Assembly (NCBI GenBank): GCA_937915885.1
Contig: CALGGP010000397.1
Coordinates: 1-5,181, forward strand
Direction of reading: 5' to 3'
Origin: an uncultured Selenomonadales bacterium
GTDB taxonomy: Bacteria > Bacillota > Negativicutes > Selenomonadales > Selenomonadaceae
DNA: 5,181 bases
The position numbers were made by a program, and so were the translations under genes. This document shows, piece after piece, positions 1-5,148 of the stretch (positions are counted from its first letter, which is position 1; each line of letters opens with the position of its first letter). The notes under the pieces were generated by a model, which saw nothing but the letters and a program-made list of their open reading frames with translations, had not been told where the DNA came from and did not search any database.

Positions 1-11
1 GTGGACGGCGC

Positions 12-35
12 AAAAGAAAGCCGGCGGCAGCCCTC
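12..35 (-). terminator. Candidate intrinsic terminator after the aminotransferase gene
   Basis: On the minus strand, 15 bases after the TAA stop, an 8-bp stem (GAGGGCTG pairing with CGGCTTTC, including three G-U pairs) closes a CCGC loop and is followed directly by TTTTG. Counting the last stem bases, the T-rich run is TTTCTTTT. The placement fits the end of the lrp-aminotransferase unit. The wobble pairs make the stem only moderately stable, so this is a plausible terminator rather than a certain one. Confidence 0.45.
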
Positions 36-50
36 AATGCACGGACGGGA

Positions 51-1229
51 TTAGCGGCGATGTTTTTTGACGAAGTTCTCTATTCGATTGAGCGCCTCCG
101 AAATTTTCGGGATCGACGTCGCATACGAGCACCGCACATAGCCTTCGCCGCTCGAGCCGAACGCATTGCCCGGCACCAACGCCACATGCTCCGCCTGAAT
201 CAATTTTTCCGCAAACTCACTCGAGCCGTAGCCCGTCGAGCGTATGTCGGGGAAGATGTAAAACGCCCCCTTCGGTTCAAACGCATCCAGCCCGATTTTT
301 TTCAAGCCGTCGTGGATCAACCGCCGCCGTCGATCATATTCGCCCACCATCTTTTTCATGTACTTCTCGCCATGTCGGAGCGCCTCCACCGCCGCCATTT
401 GAGCCGTGATCGGCGCACACAACATCGTATATTGATGAATTTTCGTCATCGCCGCTATGATGTCGGGATTGCCCAACGCGTAGCCGATTCGCCAGCCCGT
501 CATCGCATACGCCTTTGAAAATCCGTTCAATAAGATCGTCCGCTCCTGCATCGACGGCAGCGCCGCAAAACATTCGTGCTCCCGACCGCCGTATGTCAGA
601 TCGCCGTATATTTCATCCGATATCACTATCAGATCATGTTGTCGAGCGAACTCCGCTATTTTTTCCAAGTCGCCGCGCTCCATTATCGCGCCCGTCGGAT
701 TGTTGGGATATCCGATCAGGATTGCCTTCGTCCGCGCGGAAATGTACGGCTCCAATTCCTCGGGCGTTATCCGAAATTCGTTCTCGATCCGCGCCGCTAC
801 GCTGATCGGAACGCCGCCCGCCAACGTCGTGCACGCCGCATATGATACATAGCTCGGCTCGGGGATCAACACTTCGTCGCCCGGCGCCAAAATCGAGCGC
901 AACGCCAAGTCGAGCGCCTCCGACACTCCGACCGTCACGAGCACCTCTGTATTATAATCGTAATCGAGATTGTAGCGCCTCAAAAAGTGCAACGCGATCT
1001 CACGTCGAAGTTCCGGCAGACCGCGGTTGGCGGTGTACGACGTGCGCCCTTGCTCCAGTCCGTAAACGCAACTCTCGCGTATCGTCCACGGCGTGACGAA
1101 ATCCGGCTCGCCCACTCCCAACGAGATCACGTCCTGCATCTTCGACGCGATATCGAAAAATTTTCTGATCCCGCTCGGCGCTATCGAGCGAACCGCCGGC
1201 GATAATCTCTCGCTCCAAGTGCCGCTCAT
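51..1229 (-). CDS. PLP-dependent class I/II aminotransferase (aspartate aminotransferase fold, PatA/AspC-like)
   Basis: This 392-aa protein is a full-length fold-type I aminotransferase. It would transfer an amino group from an amino acid to a 2-oxo acid in the cytoplasm using pyridoxal phosphate (PLP). All the landmark residues are visible: Tyr127 (EPSY), Asn176 in YPNNPTG, Asp205 and Tyr208 in SDEIYGD, the Schiff-base Lys239 in GFSKAYAMTGWRIGY, Arg247 for the phosphate, and Arg366 in GYVRCSYA for the substrate carboxylate. The N-terminal stretch SIAPSGIRKFFDIA and the later SLGVGEPDF are typical of the Firmicutes PatA-like group, often annotated as aspartate, aromatic or branched-chain aminotransferase. 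Substrate specificity cannot be read from the sequence. The ATG start overlaps the stop of the upstream Lrp-type gene (ATGA), and only a weak AGG/GGTG precedes it, so translation is probably coupled. No residue is missing and there is no truncation. Confidence 0.95.
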   Translation of the reverse strand: MSGTWSERLSPAVRSIAPSGIRKFFDIASKMQDVISLGVGEPDFVTPWTIRESCVYGLEQGRTSYTANRGLPELRREIALHFLRRYNLDYDYNTEVLVTVGVSEALDLALRSILAPGDEVLIPEPSYVSYAACTTLAGGVPISVAARIENEFRITPEELEPYISARTKAILIGYPNNPTGAIMERGDLEKIAEFARQHDLIVISDEIYGDLTYGGREHECFAALPSMQERTILLNGFSKAYAMTGWRIGYALGNPDIIAAMTKIHQYTMLCAPITAQMAAVEALRHGEKYMKKMVGEYDRRRRLIHDGLKKIGLDAFEPKGAFYIFPDIRSTGYGSSEFAEKLIQAEHVALVPGNAFGSSGEGYVRCSYATSIPKISEALNRIENFVKKHRR

Positions 1230-1705
1230 GGCGATATCACCAGCCTGTGATCATGTTCCTCGTCCTCGATTATCACGCCGTCCTTTTTATACGCCTTCAA
1301 CAGAAAATGGCTCCGCGTTTGCGTCACGCCCTCGATTGTCGACAGCCGCGTCGCTACGAAGTCCGCGACTTCCTTCAACGATTTGCCCTCGATGATCACG
1401 AGCAGATCGAACGAGCCGCTCATCAAATAAACCGTCCGCACTTCGTCAAAGCGATAAATCCGCTCCGCGATCGCATCAAAGCCCACTTCGCGTTGCGGCG
1501 TCAAATTGATCTCGATTACCGCCGTCACCGAGTCGTCGCCGAATTTCTCCCAATTGATAAGCGCGTTGTACGACAGCAAAATTTTATCGCGCTCCAATTT
1601 TTGAATGTCGCGGTCGACTTCGTATTCGCTCCGACGCAGTATCGCCGACAACTCCGACGTCGACAACCGCGCGTTCTTCTCGAGCAGTTCTAACAGTTCT
1701 CTCAT
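1226..1705 (-). CDS. Lrp/AsnC-family transcriptional regulator
   Basis: This 159-aa protein has the usual Lrp/AsnC length and layout. An N-terminal helix-turn-helix lies at about residues 1-45 (LLEKNARLSTSELSAIL, then EVDRDIQKLERDKIL). A RAM/AsnC ligand-binding domain follows at about 62-140 (AVIEINL, VRTVYLMSGSFDLLVIIEG, GVTQTRSHFLLK). Proteins of this family bind DNA as dimers or higher oligomers and sense amino acids. I chose the ATG at 1705 because GGAGG sits 6 bases upstream and the protein then starts right at the HTH. A longer reading from 1789 would only translate spacer and repeat DNA. The acidic, His-containing tail (IIEDEEHDHRLVISP) is longer than the core domain needs. The TGA stop overlaps the aminotransferase ATG, so it probably controls that enzyme, itself, or both; this is inferred from context. 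Regulator-aminotransferase pairs of this kind are known in Firmicutes (yugG and patA in Bacillus). Confidence 0.93.
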   Translation of the reverse strand: MRELLELLEKNARLSTSELSAILRRSEYEVDRDIQKLERDKILLSYNALINWEKFGDDSVTAVIEINLTPQREVGFDAIAERIYRFDEVRTVYLMSGSFDLLVIIEGKSLKEVADFVATRLSTIEGVTQTRSHFLLKAYKKDGVIIEDEEHDHRLVISP

Positions 1706-1711
1706 ATAAAG

Positions 1712-1716
1712 CCTCC
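1712..1716 (-). promoter_or_regulatory. Shine-Dalgarno site of the Lrp-type gene
   Basis: GGAGG on the minus strand lies 6 bases before the ATG at 1705. It fixes the start of the regulator and rules out the longer in-frame reading into the repeat array. Confidence 0.85.
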
Positions 1717-1717
1717 A

Positions 1718-1731
1718 AAAAAATATTTTTT
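1718..1731. promoter_or_regulatory. AT-only perfect palindrome abutting the lrp ribosome binding site
   Basis: Six A, then TA, then six T form a 14-base perfect palindrome (AAAAAATATTTTTT) immediately upstream of the lrp SD in a GC-rich setting. Lrp-family proteins favour AT-rich, partly palindromic sites and often regulate their own genes, so this could be an autoregulatory operator or part of the lrp promoter. I see no convincing -35/-10 pair around it. The sequence is direct evidence for the palindrome only; the role is inferred. Confidence 0.3.
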
Positions 1732-1738
1732 CAATAAA

Positions 1739-2100
1739 GGCGCCGACGCGGGGCGACCCATTCTCCCGCCGTCCGCGCGGTGTGGACATTCAACGAAGAG
1801 TCAGGCGCCGACATCGCGGGACGAAATATTCTCCCGCCGTCCGCGCGGTGTGGACATTCAACGAAGGGGCGGGCGCCGACATCGCGGGACGAAATATTCT
1901 CCCGCCGTCCGTGCGGTGTGGACATTCAACGAAGATTCGGCGTCGCCGGCGCGGGACGACATATTCTCCCGCCGTTCGCGCGGTGTAGATATTCAACGAA
2001 GAGTCGGGCGCCGACATCGCGGGACGACATATTCTCCCGCCGTTCGCGCGGTGTGGACATTCAACGAAGAGTCGGGCGTCGCCGACGCGGGTGGGAACCG
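1739..2100. repeat. Tandem array of five 67-68 bp repeats (plus a partial copy)
   Basis: Five head-to-tail units start (plus strand) with ATTCTCCCGCCGT at 1760, 1828, 1896, 1963 and 2031, giving spacings of 68, 68, 67 and 68. A 21-base partial unit (1739-1759) precedes them, and the fifth unit decays after about 2090. The best conserved part runs from ATTCTCCCGCCG through GCGGTGT to ATTCAACGAAG. The part after it varies between GTCGGGCGCCGAC-type and CGTCGCCGGC-type versions. There are no unique spacers, so this is not a CRISPR. The unit length is not a multiple of three, and the array stays open in several frames on both strands, producing spurious repeat-derived peptides; I see no gene in it. 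It fills nearly all of the 454 bases between rseP and lrp. Function unknown: it may be a dispersed intergenic element or a simple tandem expansion. Confidence 0.93.
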
Positions 2101-2111
2101 ATTCCACAATT

Positions 2112-2151
2112 TGGGCGCCGCGTTGGTGGGCGGGAGCGTCGGCGGCGCCCA
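2112..2151 (-). terminator. GC-rich hairpin after rseP (terminator-like, no U tract)
   Basis: TGGGCGCCGC and GCGGCGCCCA form a perfect 10-bp inverted repeat around a 20-base loop, starting 8 bases after the rseP stop. On the minus strand the stem is followed by AAATTGTGG rather than a T run, and on the plus strand by TATAAAAAT, so it does not fit a canonical intrinsic terminator in either direction. It may protect the mRNA 3' end, cause pausing, or act as an imperfect terminator separating the glycosyltransferase-rseP operon from lrp. Confidence 0.4.
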
Positions 2152-2159
2152 TATAAAAA

Positions 2160-3197
2160 TCAAAGATGTAAGACGCGGACAAGATCGTTTTTCGTCGCGA
2201 CGATCATCAGCAACAACATCAGCACCACGCCCACGCGTTGAGTGTACATCAGCGCCTTCGGCGTCAACGGTCTGCCGCGCAATCCTTCTATCACCAACGT
2301 CACGAAATGCCCGCCGTCCAACGCAGGCACCGGCAGCATGTTGATGATCGCCAAGTTCAGGCTCAACAGCGCCGCAAAATTTATCAGCGCCGCAAAGCCC
2401 GCCGACGCCGCTTGCCCCGCCATTTGCGCGATGCCGATCGGACCCGACACCGCCTCATGCGAAGGCGACGCGATCAGGTCCGCCAACGCCGACAACATCA
2501 TCGTCGTGAAATCAATCGTCCGTCCGACCGCCAACACGATCGATTCAAAAAATCCCGGGTGAATGATCGTCGAGTCGCTCCGCACTCCGAGCAAATTTCG
2601 CGAGCCCTCGTGCATCGGCGTTACTTCGACCGTCGACACCGCGCCCGCACGCTCGAATGTGATCGCTACCGATTGATTTTCGCTCAAGCCGTCGAGGCTT
2701 TTCGAGAAATCCGCCCACTTTTCTATCGGCTTGCCGTCAATCGACAGCACTCGATCGCCCGCCATCAGCCCCGCTTGAGCCGCAGGCATGTCCTCGATCA
2801 CTTCGCCGAATACCGGCTCCGTCGACGGCGTCCCGTATCCGTTGAAAAAGATCACGCCGAAGAATAAGAACACCGGCAGAATGAAATTCATCGCCGAGCC
2901 CGCGATTATTACGAGCATCCGCGCGGGGATCGATTTGTCGCAAAATCCGCTGCCGTCGTCGGGCTTATTCGACGGATCCATTCCCGCGATATCGTTGAAG
3001 CCGCCCAACGGGATCGCTCGAATCGAATAGACCGTGTCGCCGCGCTTGGTGCTGAGCAATTTCGGTCCGAAGCCGATCGCAAACTCGTCGACGCGCATGC
3101 CCGTCAACTTCGCCGTCGCGAAATGCCCGAGCTCGTGCGCCGTCACCAACAACCCCAATACAAATATTGCCGCCGCTATCGTCAACAATTGCATCAC
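2160..3197 (-). CDS. rseP: RseP-type site-2 protease (intramembrane zinc metalloprotease, M50)
   Basis: This 345-aa membrane protease would cleave transmembrane substrates such as anti-sigma factors or leftover signal peptides inside the cytoplasmic membrane. The zinc motif HELGH is at residues 21-25 at the end of the first membrane helix. The third zinc ligand is Asp294 in NMLPVPALDGGH (286-297). A second membrane segment spans about 93-118, and two more lie at about 268-288 and 320-335. A single PDZ domain lies at about 127-195 (FGEVIEDMPAAQAGLMAGDRV, SIDGKPI). E. coli RseP has about 450 residues and two PDZ domains; the short one-PDZ form is the Firmicutes type. The start is GTG at 3197 (GTGA overlap with the upstream gene) or the next codon, ATG at 3194 (TGATG); AAGGGG just upstream serves either poorly. 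It sits behind two glycosyltransferases instead of the usual dxr/ispG neighbours, so a second genomic copy is possible. Confidence 0.94.
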   Translation of the reverse strand: MMQLLTIAAAIFVLGLLVTAHELGHFATAKLTGMRVDEFAIGFGPKLLSTKRGDTVYSIRAIPLGGFNDIAGMDPSNKPDDGSGFCDKSIPARMLVIIAGSAMNFILPVFLFFGVIFFNGYGTPSTEPVFGEVIEDMPAAQAGLMAGDRVLSIDGKPIEKWADFSKSLDGLSENQSVAITFERAGAVSTVEVTPMHEGSRNLLGVRSDSTIIHPGFFESIVLAVGRTIDFTTMMLSALADLIASPSHEAVSGPIGIAQMAGQAASAGFAALINFAALLSLNLAIINMLPVPALDGGHFVTLVIEGLRGRPLTPKALMYTQRVGVVLMLLLMIVATKNDLVRVLHL

Positions 3198-4006
3198 CCC
3201 TTGAATTTCCGTCGAAAACTTTCCTCGAGCGTCAAAAGCTCCGGCAGGTAGCGCCGCTTTATGTATCGCAGATCGATCCGCGCGGAATCTTTTTCGTCGC
3301 CGATAAATATCAGCGGCACCTCACGAACCCGCAATCGAAAATGCTCAACATATACATTCAACAGCCGCTCGCTCATATACCCCGGCATTCGCGCCTCGAG
3401 CCCGCCGCGCCTCTCAACGTCAAACAGCACATCAAACAGCCACTCCGAATATTTATCGAACGTCGGTTTGCGCGCGATAAGTAAATTCGCAAGATGCTCC
3501 GTCCGCCGCCCGAACACTTTTCGAGCCGTCGACAAACATTCGGGCTGCCTTCGCTCGAGCGCGCCGACCATTCGATAAAAATTCTCCCGACCATGCGCCC
3601 GAACGAATTGCGTCTCGATCGTGTCGCGCGAAAATGCGTACCTTCGCGGCAATATGATATCATACCCGTCAAGCAATCGCGTCAAACGCGCCGTCGAAAG
3701 ATGCTCCCGACATTCGCCCGCCGATCGAAAACTTTGACTGCACAATCGACGCGGCGGCTCGTCAATCCACAAAAACCGTCGATATTGACACAGCCCGACG
3801 ATCTCACTGCATCGATCGTTTTTCCAAATCCAATAATGCCCCGTCAGCTCGCAATAAAACTTGTTCCGCGCGGAGATCGAATCGCCCGTCGAATCGTTGA
3901 GCGCGCCTTCGATCGACAGCTCCGGCTTGCCGACAATCAGCGGCACATAATTTTTCGGCGGTCGATCGATCGGTCGTTGAGTCGCGATATAAATTTTGAT
4001 CGTCAT
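3194..4006 (-). CDS. DUF4422-family glycosyltransferase
   Basis: This 270-aa protein matches the DUF4422 family, putative glycosyltransferases found in capsule and LPS loci. Visible family signatures are the N-terminal strand KIYIATQRP (4-12), NDSTGDSISARN then YCELTGHYWIWKN (37-63), GLCQYRRF (71-78), a central KYSEWLFDVLFDVERR (185-200), and the C-terminal PGYMSERLLNVYV (208-220). It has no signal peptide or membrane helix and should act in the cytoplasm on nucleotide-sugar donors; donor and acceptor are unknown. I chose the ATG at 4006 because it overlaps the TGA of the GT8 gene (ATGA) and gives the family's normal N-terminus. A longer reading from 4141 adds 45 residues of out-of-frame GT8 sequence. 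The last 40 residues are rich in Arg and Lys (RYIKRRYLPELL, FRRKFKG), which could favour membrane-surface contact. Its stop overlaps the rseP start. Confidence 0.9.
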   Translation of the reverse strand: MTIKIYIATQRPIDRPPKNYVPLIVGKPELSIEGALNDSTGDSISARNKFYCELTGHYWIWKNDRCSEIVGLCQYRRFLWIDEPPRRLCSQSFRSAGECREHLSTARLTRLLDGYDIILPRRYAFSRDTIETQFVRAHGRENFYRMVGALERRQPECLSTARKVFGRRTEHLANLLIARKPTFDKYSEWLFDVLFDVERRGGLEARMPGYMSERLLNVYVEHFRLRVREVPLIFIGDEKDSARIDLRYIKRRYLPELLTLEESFRRKFKG

Positions 4007-4962
4007 TTGCCCGTAAATTTGTCGACGACGTAGCGCGAATAAAATTTCATCGCCGACACATAATCGCCGTGCCGACGCATCGCCCGCCCCATCAGACGCT
4101 GCTCCTGATAATCCCGCGGCTGATAGTCGAACTCCTTCCACAACGACCGCTCGCGATACGCATCATAGATCGCCCGCTGAGGGTGCTCGCACCACGGCTG
4201 CCACGGCTTTAATTGCCCCGCGAAATGTATAAACACCGTGTCGCTCGGCAACTCGATCGGCGCCTCTTTCAACAGCAAAAACTGATTGAATCGAACGGGC
4301 AGTTCTTTGATCGAATCGCGCGCAAGCAAATTCAACGCGTCCTGATCCTGCATCGGAAAATGCCGCTCGTGCAGAATTGACATCATTTTTTCCGACAGCT
4401 CGAACTCGTTCCAACGCCGCAGGTCGATGTAGAGCACGCCCGAATTGTAATACGGCTCGTCCGGCGTCAATCCGATATTCGGCTTATGCTCCACCAACCA
4501 CCGCCCGCGATCGAGCACCGCCATCAAAATTTTCCCGTCGAAGTCGAGCGTCGACAGCTCCGACACGTCGCCCACGCACAGAGTGTCCGCATCGATGTAG
4601 ATCAGTTTTTCGATCGTCGGGTATAAAATTTGCGCGATCAAAATCCGATCGTAGACGGCGGCGGTATAGCCCTTGTCGACGTGAAAATCCGCAAAGGCAG
4701 TCTCGTCAACGCGGTAGAGATCGAGCTGAATGTTGGGCGCGGCGCCGACGAACGACTTCAATTTTTCCATGTCCTCGTCGAAAATCGAGTTGAGGAAGGC
4801 GTGAATGCGAAATTTATAATCGGGATTGTGCTCAACGAGCGACGTAAGCATGATCCCCATCGGCGGCACAAAATTTGCGTCGACGCCGAAGGCAAAATCA
4901 AAATCGGCTTTATCGACCCGCCCGAGACTTTCGCACTCGCTCACAAAATCCGTCAACTTCAC
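4003..4962 (-). CDS. Glycosyltransferase family 8 (LPS glucosyl/galactosyltransferase-like)
   Basis: This 319-aa GT-A fold enzyme of family GT8 would transfer glucose or galactose from a UDP-sugar with retention of configuration, probably onto LPS or another surface glycan, in the cytoplasm. The catalytic core begins at DFDFAFGVDANF (20-31). The metal-binding DxD is Asp124-Ala-Asp126 in IYIDADTLCVGD. YYNSGVLYIDL (171-181), QDQDALN (205-211) and HFAGQLKPW (246-254) are the family's acceptor and donor site motifs. The C-terminal tail (about 283-319, EQRLMGRAMRRHGDY) is basic and helical. The start is GTG at 4962 with GAGGAG 9 bases upstream; the next Met is inside the core at residue 35. The first ~20 residues (MKLTDFVSECESLGRVDKAD) are an extension not needed by GT8. 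Their first codons and the whole upstream leader duplicate those of the small ORF before it. The exact sugar cannot be predicted. Confidence 0.94.
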   Translation of the reverse strand: MKLTDFVSECESLGRVDKADFDFAFGVDANFVPPMGIMLTSLVEHNPDYKFRIHAFLNSIFDEDMEKLKSFVGAAPNIQLDLYRVDETAFADFHVDKGYTAAVYDRILIAQILYPTIEKLIYIDADTLCVGDVSELSTLDFDGKILMAVLDRGRWLVEHKPNIGLTPDEPYYNSGVLYIDLRRWNEFELSEKMMSILHERHFPMQDQDALNLLARDSIKELPVRFNQFLLLKEAPIELPSDTVFIHFAGQLKPWQPWCEHPQRAIYDAYRERSLWKEFDYQPRDYQEQRLMGRAMRRHGDYVSAMKFYSRYVVDKFTGK

Positions 4963-5013
4963 AATAATTTTCTCCTCGAACTATTTTCGTGCAAGATTCC
5001 AACCGCCGTTTTG
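4959..5013. repeat. Direct repeat copy A (GT8 leader and small-ORF end)
   Basis: These 55 bases are identical to 5127-5181, 168 bases away. The copy contains the GT8 GTG start, its GAGGAG site, the TAG stop of the small ORF, and that ORF's last ten codons. Similarity continues about 15 bases further into the GT8 coding sequence with three mismatches, so the first six codons (KLTDF versus RLTNF after the start) are also related. Confidence 0.97.
4972..4977 (-). promoter_or_regulatory. Shine-Dalgarno site of the GT8 gene
   Basis: GAGGAG lies 9 bases before the GTG at 4962 and supports that unusual start codon. It is part of the duplicated leader and occurs identically before the small ORF. Confidence 0.8.
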
Positions 5014-5130
5014 CCGCCGAAGAATAATTTTCATCGCGTCCTTCGACCCGTTCTCGTGCTTGAGAATGTCTTCGATGTGGATCAACGCGCCCGCCTCGAT
5101 TAACGCAAAATCAAAATTCGTCAGCCTCAC
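4981..5130 (-). CDS. Small conserved-looking protein of unknown function (49 aa)
   Basis: A GTG start preceded by GAGGAG at 9 bases opens a 49-residue reading frame, beginning MRLTNFDFALIEAGALI and ending LRRQNGGWNLARK before TAG. I do not recognise a family. The first half is acidic and hydrophobic, the second half basic (Lys30, Lys34, Arg38, Arg39, Arg48, Lys49). There is no Cys, signal peptide or membrane helix, and a single Trp at 45. Support for it being real: a strong SD identical to that of the GT8 gene, a gap of only 18 bases to the GT8 start, and a second identical C-terminal end with stop at the window edge, which implies a tandem paralogue. The frame is the same as GT8, with one TAG between. 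It may be a small accessory or leader peptide of the glycan operon, or a relic of the duplication that gave GT8 its start region. Confidence 0.6.
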   Translation of the reverse strand: MRLTNFDFALIEAGALIHIEDILKHENGSKDAMKIILRRQNGGWNLARK

Positions 5131-5139
5131 AATAATTTT

Positions 5140-5145
5140 CTCCTC
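5140..5145 (-). promoter_or_regulatory. Shine-Dalgarno site of the 49-aa small ORF
   Basis: GAGGAG lies 9 bases before the GTG at 5130. It decides the small-ORF start, for which no ATG exists upstream within reach, and is the duplicate of the GT8 site. Confidence 0.65.
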
Positions 5146-5148
5146 GAA

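Noticed and set aside
60..518. Plus-strand 152-codon ORF opposite the aminotransferase
   Set aside because: Arg-rich shadow of a gene with all PLP-site residues; no recognisable domain.
1706..1789. 28-residue N-terminal extension of the Lrp-type gene
   Set aside because: It translates spacer and repeat DNA, and a perfect GGAGG lies 6 bases before the ATG at 1705, where the HTH domain begins.
1760..2100. CRISPR array
   Set aside because: Units are contiguous with no unique spacers and no cas genes nearby.
1760..2100. Conserved RNA hairpin (GTCC/GGAC) within each 68-bp repeat unit
   Set aside because: Changes in units 4 and 5 break the pairing instead of compensating, so the repeat gives no covariation support for a structured RNA.
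1780..2344. Plus-strand ORFs of 68-164 codons across the repeat array
   Set aside because: They are open only because the 67-68 bp unit has few stops; the same unit is read in different frames, no SD is present, and the longest run into antisense rseP.
2238..2867. Plus-strand 209-codon ORF opposite rseP
   Set aside because: Arg/His-rich low-complexity translation typical of an antisense shadow; rseP on the other strand has complete catalytic motifs.
4007..4141. 45-residue N-terminal extension of the DUF4422 gene
   Set aside because: It is the GT8 coding sequence read in another frame; the ATG at 4006 gives the family N-terminus and an ATGA overlap.
4630..5103. Plus-strand 157-codon ORF crossing the small ORF and GT8 start
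   Set aside because: Antisense to GT8 and the small ORF with no SD. The sense side has GAGGAG-GTG starts and duplicated boundaries, which explain the region better.
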